From positions 104,088-123,758 of the forward strand of contig NW_003150760.1 in assembly GCF_000003605.2 (NCBI RefSeq): a stretch of 19,671 nucleotides of DNA, in the 5' to 3' direction. Positions 10,909 to 19,671 of this stretch are shown here, piece by piece. Numbering within the stretch: the first letter of the stretch is position 1; each line of letters starts with the position of its first letter. Made by a program: the position numbers and the translations under genes. This DNA comes from Saccoglossus kowalevskii. Lineage: Eukaryota > Hemichordata > Enteropneusta > Harrimaniidae. The notes beneath the pieces were generated by a model that worked only from the letters and a program-made list of their open reading frames with translations, had not been told where the DNA came from and searched no databases.

Positions 10909-11656
10909 GGAATGACCATTTATTATTCCTAAAGGGGGTCGGGCAATTCTCGGTTCTTTTTCAAAAAAATCAATAGTTGGGACAGTAGTTGGACTGGTGC
11001 TACTTTTGTCGGTAGCAATGAAGATTGTGTTACTCGTGATAGCAGTGGGACTCATGCCTGTGATGATGTTGGTAGGCCCACATGTAGTGGCAGCAGGTCT
11101 AGCGTAGGTGACAATGGTAACGATGGTAGTAGGTCCAATGCCACTTTTCTTGGGTTTAATAAGGATGTTGTTACTGGTGATAGTAGTGGGGCTGTGGTGT
11201 AGGTGGTAGTGATGATATTGTCACTAGTGATCGTAGTGGATCTAATACCACTTGTGTTGGTGGCAATGAGGATGTCGATGGATTGTCAGCTTTAATAAGA
11301 CATGTTTTGCAATAATGGATACTTCTTTTAATTATATTTACACACATTTTAAACAAGATATTTGCATGTAATGACATTTAATGTTTATTTTTTTGATATA
11401 TATATATATATTATTTTACATCTGTCAACAAAATATTTTTTTATATCTATGTATATTTTTGTTTTATTATATTTAAATATATTCAGTTTATTTATTTTGT
11501 GTTTCAATAAAAAAGGCGTAAAGTAAAAAAAAAATGTGTCCCAATCTTTAAAAGAAAAATATTTGCCCCCCTTCAGCCTTGATAAAAAGTTCTTGGCCCC
11601 TCTTTGTGGCTTTGGGAAATATGCTGACGCCCTCAGGAATAATATATGGTCATTCC
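10909..11656. mobile_element. Non-autonomous DNA transposon-like element bounded by a 22-bp inverted repeat
   Basis: GGAATGACCATTTATTATTC and its next two bases at 10909-10930 recur inverted at 11635-11656 with 21 of 22 matches. Further inside, weaker inverted similarity continues: a GGGCAA..TTTTC..TTGGGACA series on the left matches GGGCAA..TTTTC..TTGGGACA on the reverse complement of about 11530-11575. Target-site duplications are not clear, so the exact ends are uncertain. The interior has no transposase frame, which suggests a non-autonomous element. It carries a degenerate repeat (10933-11312) and AT-rich microsatellite sequence (11396-11411). Confidence 0.6.
10933..11312 (+). repeat. 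Degenerate repeat resembling a decayed Gly/Ser/Asp-rich coding sequence
   Basis: Related copies of a unit containing CCACTTTTCTTGGGTTTAAT or close variants occur at about 10996-11048, 11132-11189 and 11238-11281. They are accompanied by a GTTACTGGTGATAGTAGTGG block, which also occurs at 11217-11239. Translation is open for 89 codons from 10933 to a TAG at 11200. Moving back one base continues the same Gly/Ser/Asp/Asn-rich character for 38 codons (11199-11312). Recurring peptides are TFVGSNED, TFLGFNKD and TCVGGNED. There is no ATG and no recognisable domain. It could be an exon remnant captured inside the inverted-repeat element, or a minisatellite with a period divisible by three. Confidence 0.5.
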
Positions 11657-12572
11657 TTTGTCAAATTAACATAGTACATTCTGATTATACATTGTTATAA
11701 ATAATAAGTCCACCCACCACTCTACCTATCAAGGGATGAACTATTAATTCACTGGACAATTCCACTTTGCATAGGGTGAAATAAACGTCGATTAGTTGGG
11801 AATACTGACGGAGTTAGTCCGTCGGCGAGGGCGTGGTTTCAATTTACTTATTGACAAATTTGCGCCCCTCATCATCCCCGCAACTATTCATTTTCACTGC
11901 CCATTTCTTGTCACATTTTGACCACATTGACCGGGTTTTAGGTTCATAAGTTTGCTAGTGAATACAATTTCCATTGATAACTTAGCGGTTTTCACTTTAA
12001 CCCTACCCAAAAATAACCCCCAGGAATGATTGTTGAATTTACTGTACCGTACATGTGGCATTCATCGAGGAGCTTTACCTGAAAAAGTTGTGAAATTTAC
12101 CAGTCATTGAGCCTAAGCTCCTAGGAGTTAGGATCACTCAGAAACAAGCTGCTGGGCAGGGTGTTAGCCAGCCACTATTCCACCCACCAAACGGACTGGC
12201 AACTGTTTCTCATTTTTCTGTTTTTTTCCTATTGTTCTTTGATAATTTTACCAAAATATATCCAAAACTATCTACATTTTCCTGGTTGAATTGTTTTGGA
12301 CTAGCAGTTGCAAATTCCTGGCTAATAGCCTGCTGCCGGGGTATACATTTATAACATAACAGAAAAGTCCAAAATCTTGCAGAATATACCGTTGTTAAAC
12401 AACTATTTTTATGTAAACACAATATCATATATATATTTGACAATAAGTACAGTATATTTAATGCCAAGATAAATACTAACATAACCCGACGCAAATGATA
12501 TCAATATTACAAAACACGTGAGGACGATAACACAATATGCGAAGGAACTTGACTGAAGAGGCCATGGTGTCC
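11657..12572. other. Intergenic spacer
   Basis: No supported gene. A perfect 10-bp palindrome CTCCTAGGAG (12118-12127) lies within a longer bulged CCTAA/TTAGG inverted repeat (about 12112-12132). Confidence 0.45.
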
Positions 12573-12651
12573 TTAAAGGGCGGCGGTCGTCGCGCCGAGT
12601 CCTGTTCGATATGGGACTCGTATCGACGCATACAACGCGTGTAAAATACAT
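12409..12651 (-). other. Small membrane-anchor-like reading frame (uncertain)
   Basis: An 80-codon frame starts at an ATG about 57 nt downstream of a minus-strand TATAAAT. It has a basic segment (TRRDDRRPLR, about residues 18-27), then a hydrophobic span from about residue 37 (AYCVIVLTCFVILISFASG). That order, basic then hydrophobic, is the pattern of a type II membrane signal anchor, or of the first exon of a membrane or secreted protein. I recognise no family. It overlaps the TTAA inverted repeat and an AT-rich tail, so it may be chance. A possible donor lies after the hydrophobic span. Confidence 0.25.
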
Positions 12652-12705
12652 TGTTTATTTACATGAAATTCTAACACGCGCTGCGCGACGACCACCACGC
12701 TTTAA
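12573..12705. repeat. TTAA-bounded inverted repeat (possible 133-bp MITE)
   Basis: The arms at 12573-12595 and 12683-12705 are inverted copies with 20 of 23 matches. Each starts TTAAAG on its own strand and ends GGTCGTCGCGC. The 87 bp between them is not repeated. TTAA at both outer ends is the target duplication typical of piggyBac- and Kolobok-type elements, so a very short non-autonomous copy is possible. The arms are the GC-richest sequence nearby. TTAA is, however, included in the pairing, and such a target is common in AT-rich DNA. Confidence 0.45.
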
Positions 12706-13045
12706 CATTTATAGCAAAACACAAGACAGATCGAAAGTCCTATAAATAGAAAAAAAACAGAAAAGCAGATAGATAGTTTTATACATATTTACAGTGCAAC
12801 AAATCAACATAATAAACATATACTTGAAAACTTTGACACTGAATAGAAACGACATTTTATCAAATAATATTTTTTTTAATTGTTTTCGCTATGTACACTA
12901 CGTTTTCAGACTTGTCGGTTTTCTTCCCATGAGAATGTGGAATGATATATTAAAATACATTATTTGTTTACATGAAATTCGAACACACCCTTTAACATGA
13001 CATTGTGAGACGGAAAATATTTATGTTTGGAAAGAGAGACCGAAA
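12643..13045. repeat. Duplicated ~100-bp segment with shared ATG start on the minus strand
   Basis: 12643-12677 and 12952-12986 match at 32 of 35 bases, both including TTTACATGAAATTC. The similarity continues to CTTTAACAT and then GA(T/C)CGAAAG (about 12740 and 13041), with indels. On the minus strand each copy runs CTTTCG..GTTAAAG..GAATTTCATGTAAA and ends at an ATGTATTTTA. The left copy includes a minus-strand TATAAAT (about 12708-12714); a plus-strand TATAAATA lies beside it at 12741-12748. This looks like a duplicated promoter/first-exon segment. Confidence 0.55.
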
Positions 13046-13281
13046 GTAAACCCATCCCCATCCCCGGAACTCCGCGATTCCAGGAATAAGTTAAATATTC
13101 GAAAAAGTACACGTAAATTGGTTACCCAGGCAAAACAGTAAATCGACCACAGCATTTGTACCGTACACAAATAACACTGACTATAAATGACAGGTCAACT
13201 ACATAAATGTTCATAGCGACATAGTTTATATAGCGGCCCTGACTCTAATCACAGTCCATTTCTTTGTTGAGGGACTGTGTC

Positions 13282-14673
13282 CTAATATACATTGTATTGG
13301 TTATAATTTGGCTTCATCCACATGACCACACTGACCGTGCTCCGACATTGAGGCCCAATGTTGAAATACTGCCTAAATGGCTCGAGGAATTCCAACTTTT
13401 CATTACTTGGTATTCGACAGACGACGTGCTCGGCTCGGTACAACTCCACCAGTCCGCTGTTACAGGCCGCTATCGTTATAAGTTTGGTTACGCCACCACC
13501 GGCGTTGTCCATGTAGAAAACAATTGCTCCGGTTTTCATGGTGTGAAATATAGTTTCCAAGGATATCATTGTTTTTTTCCTTCGCTGATCGTCGCCGGCC
13601 ATTGCTGAGACCACTTTCACCATCGTTACAATGTCGGCAATGGCAATACCCGGACAGTTGAGGCAGGCATTATCCAAAGAAGTTTTATCGGCTAAATCAA
13701 CAGAGTTGTACAGAATATCGTCAAGTTCACATACATCATTCCCGGTTCGTTTCTTGATTGTATGGAATATCATATCGGCCATGTGTTTCCAGTCCGCACA
13801 AATGTCCATTACGCAGGGTTGAATGAGCACCGGCTTCCGCCTCGTAGTCTGACCACTAGGCGAGAACGAACGTTGGAGCGGATGTAACGACATGGACGAC
13901 ACGCTCCCGAAGACATAATTTTGCGGAATTGGACGACCAAAGTTGAAATTAAAACTCCACGGCGATGGCATTTGCAGAATGTTCCACGGTCCAGAATCTC
14001 TCCAATGGTACGCGGAGTTTGCGTTATTTCGAATGCGATATTGCCAACTCAACCGAGTGCTTAGTATGGCTGTTGTAGGGAAAATTAGCCTCTGGGCGTG
14101 GATGAAAAGGAACAAGCCAGCAATGTCGGTACCGGGACCACCGCCAATAGCACACATGCGAATATGACGAGAATCAATGAGAGAGTTCATAATATCTTGA
14201 AATGTACGACAGTGTAGATATGACTTGAGAAAAAACATCTTCAGTATGTAAGCATGGGACACAAAAAATCGATAGAAATATGCCAACCTGAAGATCGGTG
14301 AGAAGAAGACGTCGAGGCTAGGCATCAGTCGCAGATTGTTGTCCGAGTACGAATTGCAGATGTGTTTGACAGCATAATGCACTTCTTGAAAGACGCGAAG
14401 CTCCTTCTGTTTATAGTTCAGTTCGTAGTGATATTCCAGCGTGTACGGTTCGAAAACCTTTCGGTAGTCAGATTCCACGGACGTCATTTCGCTCTCCATA
14501 ATTTCATCGTATATCACAGTTCGGATAATCTCATTGCTCAGGGAAAACAGAGACGGTACCACGGTCATGACTGCCACAACAAGAAATATCAGCTCGCAGT
14601 GAGACCGGCCACCTCCGACTCCACCAAAGCTGCTGGAAGATGTGTCCTGATTGGGCCGCTGCGTGACGGACAT
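13282..14673 (-). CDS. Uncharacterised SAM-dependent methyltransferase-like protein (paralogue 2, with loop insertion)
   Basis: This is a single open frame of 463 residues from the first ATG (14673). The frame is open upstream to a TAA near 14786, without another ATG. A second ATG at 14568 (428 residues) aligns with the start of the paralogue at 8201-9268, so it is an equally good start. The 35 extra residues are Ser/Gly-rich and run into a hydrophobic stretch (ELIFLVVAVM) that could be a membrane anchor. Numbered from 14673, AYFYRFF is at about 131-137, GGGPGTD at 177-183, VMDIC at 288-292, ADIVTMVKVVSAM at 346-358 and VFYMDNAGGG at 385-394. The distance from the GGGPGTD Asp to the next acidic residue is 107, against 38 in the paralogue, so a 69-residue loop insertion separates strands 1 and 2. 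A ctttacag acceptor-like site at about 14739 leaves an upstream exon possible. Class I methyltransferase fold is likely; the substrate is unknown. Confidence 0.85.
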   Translation of the reverse strand: MSVTQRPNQDTSSSSFGGVGGGRSHCELIFLVVAVMTVVPSLFSLSNEIIRTVIYDEIMESEMTSVESDYRKVFEPYTLEYHYELNYKQKELRVFQEVHYAVKHICNSYSDNNLRLMPSLDVFFSPIFRLAYFYRFFVSHAYILKMFFLKSYLHCRTFQDIMNSLIDSRHIRMCAIGGGPGTDIAGLFLFIHAQRLIFPTTAILSTRLSWQYRIRNNANSAYHWRDSGPWNILQMPSPWSFNFNFGRPIPQNYVFGSVSSMSLHPLQRSFSPSGQTTRRKPVLIQPCVMDICADWKHMADMIFHTIKKRTGNDVCELDDILYNSVDLADKTSLDNACLNCPGIAIADIVTMVKVVSAMAGDDQRRKKTMISLETIFHTMKTGAIVFYMDNAGGGVTKLITIAACNSGLVELYRAEHVVCRIPSNEKLEFLEPFRQYFNIGPQCRSTVSVVMWMKPNYNQYNVY

Positions 14674-14786
14674 ACAAATCGACCAATCAACACCGTTTAT
14701 TTTAAATCTCAATTGCCATTCAACATATAAAAGACACCTGTAAAGATCGACGCGATTGAAAAAAAATGCGTATTTTGATAAAAATT

Positions 14787-17700
14787 ATACAAAGTGTGAT
14801 TGGAAAGTTGGAAATGTATCACAAAGTGGTACAAAATCACTGATTGAAGAAGCAACGTACATTTATTGATTCAAATTACAAACAATTATATTTTTCGTCG
14901 ATGTGTTCATTTCATAGATTGGGGGTGGCTGCATTTTTTTATAATTGAATCCGATACAGCCAAGCTGACTTTGAAAACACCGCCCATACTTAAGACGTGC
15001 GTAAGTTCCGTGCATACAGGATACAGGGTAACACTGTGTAGGGGAGGAATTAGGTACTCTGGAAATATTTTATTCACATCTGCATGACAATTACTTTTTT
15101 TCTTCATATATTTCCATTCTTCCTTCTATATTATATATAATAAAGAAAATTTCGGAAATAGTCGTTACAAATCGGCACTAACAATTTATGTAATTTAATT
15201 ATTCATGCAAAATAACTAAATTAAAATCAAATCTTCTCACTCAGTATTATTCATTTGAAAACTCGAAACTGGATGAATTTATTTTTCTGCAAATATTCGT
15301 AATTCGCATTTCAACCGAACCAATCACACTATACGTCGAAGGAATACAACTCAAAACGGCAGCAGAACGTGATTCCAATTCACATAATTAAATTGATTTA
15401 AATTGCTTAGGCCGATAAGGTAACCGTGGTTGACTATATAGAGGGGGCTCTCATAGTTTCCTGGGCGCGGTCACGCGACTCCTAATTGATTGGACGTGAT
15501 GCGCTAAATTCGAGCTTGACCGTTTCGAACCGTGTTCATTGAGCGCAATTTACTAGTACTGTCAGAAATATAACCAAAAATATGGGTCATAAATCATGAT
15601 TTGCCTAACCGATATTGCTTATCATAGTAAGGCAATTTTTTACATAGAAATTAAAAGCATGGTTATTTATTCTGTTGCAAAAAAGTAGACCACTACGAAC
15701 CATGCTGTCGCGACTAAACTTACAACTAAACATTTTCCGAAAAATATGGATGAAAAAATAAATAACGGTAAAAAACCAAAGGCTATTCCATTAAAGATTG
15801 GTCACGAGTTTCCCAGCATGCAATTCAGTTAGTTATGCCCCTACGTTAACATAATGTACATAGAATGCATGATATACTAATACATGACATAAAACAATCG
15901 TTGATTGACGTCGTGGTGCGCGAATTTGTCTGCAAAACTAGTGTTAATTTGCATTCATCTAGCATCATGACATGTTCCTTACTATAGCCGAGTATGGGAG
16001 GCGGCATTGTCACAGAAAGTGCGAAGTGGATACCGACCCGGATTAAGTACATGTTTGTACTAGTAACGCAAGAGGCGGCGCACGAGTGATTTGCTTACCA
16101 TCCCTTGCGTCCCGTAGGCGCAAGTGGTCGCGCATTTGCGGGAGAGGGGGGGGGGGGTGCAGCCGCCACTGGTCACGGCATGTAGTCTCCCAGTTCAGCT
16201 AAAATGCTTTTTCTTTGCCAAATAAAGTGTAATCCAATACTCATTCAGTCTGTACTGCACTGATTTCCAAAGGACTTTCTACACTTTTATATAGAGAGGT
16301 AGTGAGGATCACGATAACGCCAGTAATCTAGTCAGTCACTGCCACTTCATAAGTGAGTCGATCACTAATATTCCCGTTAATTCTAGATTTAAAACCAGTA
16401 TCACACCCAACGAGCGTTCGATGAGAAATGGGTGTGGCACATACAACCTTCTATTAAATGTTTGAGTTGGAATGTTGTGTTGAATATACATTAGTAAGTT
16501 TAATTATATTACAGGGGTGTTTTGGTTACCAGATTGCTGTAACGTGAACCGAAGTTCAATTTATAAAGTCCTCGATACAAGACACGAATAAATGCTTATT
16601 TTCAGTAGCAAAAACGTTCTCAAGAATCGACGCTAATGCTCAACAAAAACATCACCACCAACGACACACTACAGAAATGATTCTTTTTATTTCAACTCGA
16701 ATATTGTGTGTTCAAGATGTGTATACACAAATATTTTAAAATGAATTATTGGAGAGAAATTCCCACTGAATATTGTATTACTGTATTAACGCCTAGGGTC
16801 GTTGGAAACACACGAATACAAATTACGTTTTTACAAACAGTTTTCATTAGACAAAATAAATGCTTGGGCGCGATAGCCAACATCCAATCAGTGGCCACTA
16901 GTTGGTCCCATGACGGATATTATTTCAGTATCCCCTGGGTTCTACACAATTATTCTGGTCCGTTACATTACAGCTCATGGTAATGGTAATGATAATGATA
17001 TATCTATTTATACATATTTGTATAAAGATCCAGATAGGACTTAGCAATATATTTAATTCTAAGTTCAGTATAAAGGAAACAACATGAGATTTTATTTGTC
17101 CACAATATGCTATTTTCCGTTCACTGCAAGATTCGTGTTATGCGTGAACTCGAATGTAAAAGCAGAACAAACAAAGAGAACTATAAACAGTTCGATAGGC
17201 ACTATATTCATCATTCCTACACGAAGCAGAATTGCATACCGCTCATTTGCATATCCGAATATGTTCGAAGTACAATCCATGTCGTTCAACACAGATATGC
17301 TATACCCACCAATTATTTAATCAGTAACTCGTTTTAATGAAACATTTGGTTAACTAGATTTAGATGTACACGATTTGCTTCAGACAAGTCTTCTCAAATT
17401 TGTAAAGGTATTAAAACATACAATGAATGACGATCTTTATAAACCGGCTAGAAGCTTTGTGTACTACAACTATTAGGTACGGAGAATCAAGCCAAAACAG
17501 TATCGAAATATTCAGCAGAAAACAAGACAAGCGGTGACGGTTCGGTAATCCATATATAATTCGTATATACATAAATAAAACGTTGTTTTGTGTATCACGT
17601 GCGTCATTTCACCACAGTAACATTACCTTACACAACGTAGTCCCCGATAAAATTGTTCGTACTTTTACGTTTCCGTTGTCACAAAAGGAATAATTTTACG

Positions 17701-18660
17701 TTTTGACAGATGCATGTCACACACCGAACCTAAGGTTTATTGCACGCGTCTCCGCAATGTTGTTCGCAGCTTCCATTTTCTATACGCGGTGTGATAACTA
17801 CGGATTGTGGTAAAAATCGTTCATGCAAGAAAGTTATGTGTATATTTTGATAACCTTTATTCAGTTTTTCTAAAATCGGGTGAAATAAACAAAATATCCT
17901 TGCTAATTTGAGCTAATATAATTACGAACTAGCAGAATTGCGTCCTAGTATGGTATAATATTGTCTGATTAGTACAAATTCTTGTTTACTGCAAAGAAAG
18001 ACACAAAATTCTGGCGGCAATCATTCGTGTCTGCTGACGTCAAGCTAAGAATAATTATCGTGGGATAATATATGTATATATTATAAATACATTTTAACGC
18101 ATGCGCATATTTTGACGATCCAAAAATATTAATTATGACATTTTGCAGGCACGTATTTTGATGTCTAAATGGCTACCCCGTTACTCTGAACAACTCTCAC
18201 TGTCTTAACCAACTCGGCATAACGTGCACGTTGAACGTAAGTTTATTGATTTTCAAATTATATTATTGGAACCAGTGATACAACTGAGGTTAATTTTGCA
18301 TCTGATGAAGAAAAGGTGAATTTGCCGTATGTCTGCACATAGGCTATCCACCGTATATCATCCTTTGTACAACGGCTAATCAACAAAATTAGGTCATCGT
18401 TAAATTTTTATTCAGAATAACAGACATATGTACGTATAAACATGAAATACGAGAATCGAACTCACAAAAAATATTTGGAACGTGATTAAGTGATTGATTT
18501 ATTGAACATAAATTGTATATTTTAATGGTAGAAAATTGGTGAGCAATTATGTCTGGTAACTAGTACCAGATTGTCCACTGTGTACTGCCAGCGACATACA
18601 GCTAAAGTGTAAAACATGTACCCAGTTACAATGGTATTTCAAGGGCATATATATCTCTTA
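14787..18660. other. AT-rich intergenic spacer between paralogue 2 and the HNMT-like gene
   Basis: No gene is supported on either strand. Seen are a G12 homopolymer (16146-16157), an 8-bp inverted repeat CACACCCA/TGGGTGTG (16402-16436), a 10-bp palindrome AGTGGCCACT (16890-16899), short TGGTAA-type repeats near 16978-17000 and a CRE palindrome (18035-18042). An 88-codon ATG frame ends at 16983 but resembles nothing I know. Confidence 0.45.
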
Positions 18661-18885
18661 ATGCTATAACAATAGGAACAAATAAATATAAATATATATA
18701 TAATACACAATCTCTTCTAATCACGTGTTAAATTACTGTCTAGTAAATAAGCACTTCAACATAATAAATATATCCTTTATATATATTTTTTATTTGTCTA
18801 TATTCGTTATAGAATATATATATATATATATAGAGAATTGTGAGTTGTTGTCTGTGATACCAATATAACTATATCGGAAAGTACA
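18661..18885 (+). promoter_or_regulatory. AT-rich 5' flank of the HNMT-like gene with (TA)n run
   Basis: This AT-rich segment ends in a TA dinucleotide run (about 18814-18832) some 55 bp before the ATG. The run could serve as a TATA region, giving a leader of about 30 nt, but a simple microsatellite explains it equally well. No CCAAT or GC box stands out. A CRE palindrome lies at 18035-18042, about 850 bp upstream. Confidence 0.3.
18814..18832. repeat. (TA)n microsatellite
   Basis: A run of alternating T and A just upstream of the HNMT-like gene. Similar runs lie at 7843-7861 and 11396-11411. Confidence 0.9.
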
Positions 18886-19609
18886 ATGGCAAGACCATCA
18901 GAGGATTTGTTCAACTATTTAGATGAATATCATTTAAGTTTTCAAACTTTGTTGGATAACGGTTTGAAATCAAGGGAGTTTCGTTACAAGGAAGATGCAA
19001 TAAAAATGATTGGTAAGCTAGATCTAGAATCCCGCAAAGAAGTACGTGTTCTCTCTATTGGATCCGGCAACGGTATGTTACATGAGTGTTTTCATGCGAT
19101 TATTTGTACCACATGGCAATATAAAACAAAAATTTCCATTTTTTACAATACTAGTAAACTGTCACTTATGCATTGTGTACACATTCAACATGTCTTATAT
19201 TTGCTGAAATATTATAATTGAAACATAATGGATGATACCGGACTATCCAATTAAATATAACATTATACAAATGTGTTCATTTTATCAGGTGATGTCGATC
19301 TTCACTTCATTAATGCGTTGGTGGATAAATATACTAAAATACACTACACCGTGGTAGAACCAGCTAAGGCTTCAATAGATGAATTTAAGAGGTTAACTAA
19401 ATCCAAGAAAGATATATGGAATGGGGTCAACTTTATTTTTCGTGTTCAAGAAGTGGAAGACTATCTTGAAGAAGGTGGTACATCTGATAAATATGACGTC
19501 ATACATGCCTGTCATTCATTGTACCGTTGTCGTGATGCTGAAAATACACTGCATTATTTATATAACATGCTCTCAAAGGAAGGGATGCTTCTCATAAGAG
19601 TTATTAAAG
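18886..19609 (+). CDS. Histamine N-methyltransferase-like protein, 5' part (two exons; continues past window)
   Basis: Exon 1 is 18886-19072 and exon 2 is 19289-19609. They are joined across a 216-bp intron with GTATGT donor and TTTATCAG acceptor. A second donor (GTACGC) follows at 19610. Both introns are phase 1 and split a Gly codon. The start ATG has A at -3 and G at +4. The joined frame gives about 170 residues of a family near 290 long. Residues 55-63 read VLSIGSGNG, the SAM glycine loop; YTVVEPA (residues 82-88) carries the motif II acidic E86; DVIHACHSLYR (132-142) matches the motif IV region. The order and spacing match HNMT, which methylates the histamine imidazole in the cytosol. 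By ungapped alignment with human HNMT as I recall it, the histamine-binding Glu28 is Lys here, so histamine may not be the substrate. The last ~120 residues lie outside the window. Confidence 0.9.
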
Positions 19610-19671
19610 GTACGCATACATACTAATTCCATGTATACTTGGAGTGTGATCGAATGCATTATCAATCTCAC

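Noticed and set aside
13282-14712. A longer version of paralogue 2 starting at 14712
   Set aside because: The codon there is TTG; the first in-frame ATG is at 14673.
13264-14730. Several plus-strand open frames opposite paralogue 2, and similar ones at 8682-9235 opposite paralogue 1
   Set aside because: They are antisense shadows of the methyltransferase-like frames and have no recognisable domains.
14719-14730. ATATAAAAG as the TATA box for paralogue 2
   Set aside because: The TATAAAAG orientation is on the plus strand, opposite to the gene.
16717-16983. 88-codon ATG frame on the plus strand
   Set aside because: It has no recognisable motif, low-complexity AT-rich flanks and no promoter or splice evidence; this length can occur by chance.
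18450-18465. A second B-box-like GAGTTCGATTCTC on the minus strand
   Set aside because: There is no A box or tRNA-like head upstream, so it is probably chance.
19496-19503. CRE palindrome TGACGTCA
   Set aside because: It lies inside exon 2 of the HNMT-like gene and encodes conserved YDVIH; it is most likely coding sequence only.
1-19671. CRISPR arrays, bacterial operons, rRNA or integrated virus genes
   Set aside because: No regularly spaced direct repeats, Shine-Dalgarno-linked genes, rRNA-like segments or polymerase/integrase motifs were seen.

Overview
The window looks like a stretch of an invertebrate animal nuclear genome. It is AT-rich, has long non-coding spacers, one gene with a canonical GT..AG intron, microsatellites, a tRNA-like SINE and small inverted-repeat elements. 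There are no bacterial operons or ribosome-binding sites. A histamine N-methyltransferase (HNMT)-like gene with an altered substrate-pocket residue would fit an invertebrate deuterostome such as a hemichordate or cephalochordate. That is an inference from recall of gene-family expansions, not something the sequence proves.

Three genes are well supported, and all look like class I S-adenosylmethionine (SAM)-dependent methyltransferases. Two are on the minus strand, at 8201-9268 and 13282-14673. They are paralogues and each is a single uninterrupted open frame. They share a GGGPGTD SAM-binding loop, an AYFYRFFVSH block and a FYMDNAGGG block. I place them in an uncharacterised methyltransferase-like family. 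The third, on the plus strand from 18886 to beyond the window end, is HNMT-like, with two exons visible.

Region by region: 1-240 holds short CTTT-rich repeats and a near-palindrome. 241-3430 is AT-rich spacer. 3440-3685 is a probable minus-strand tRNA-derived SINE. 4701-4767 is a strong hairpin. 5755-5968 has a spaced 28-bp direct repeat, and 6660-7035 holds two tandem ~190-bp copies, with a 22-bp piece of the same sequence at 4073. Gene 1 (8201-9268) follows, with a CRE plus TATA promoter upstream of it. 10909-11656 is a ~750-bp element bounded by a 22-bp inverted repeat (21/22 matches); inside it is a degenerate repeat that reads like a decayed Gly/Ser/Asp-rich coding sequence. 12573-13045 contains a TTAA-flanked inverted repeat and a duplicated ~100-bp segment carrying the same ATG-TAT-TTT start. 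Gene 2 (13282-14673) follows, then AT-rich spacer to the HNMT-like gene.

Nothing shows that the three methyltransferase genes work together. Their proximity could reflect a small-molecule methylation cluster or simply local duplication of the gene 1/gene 2 pair.
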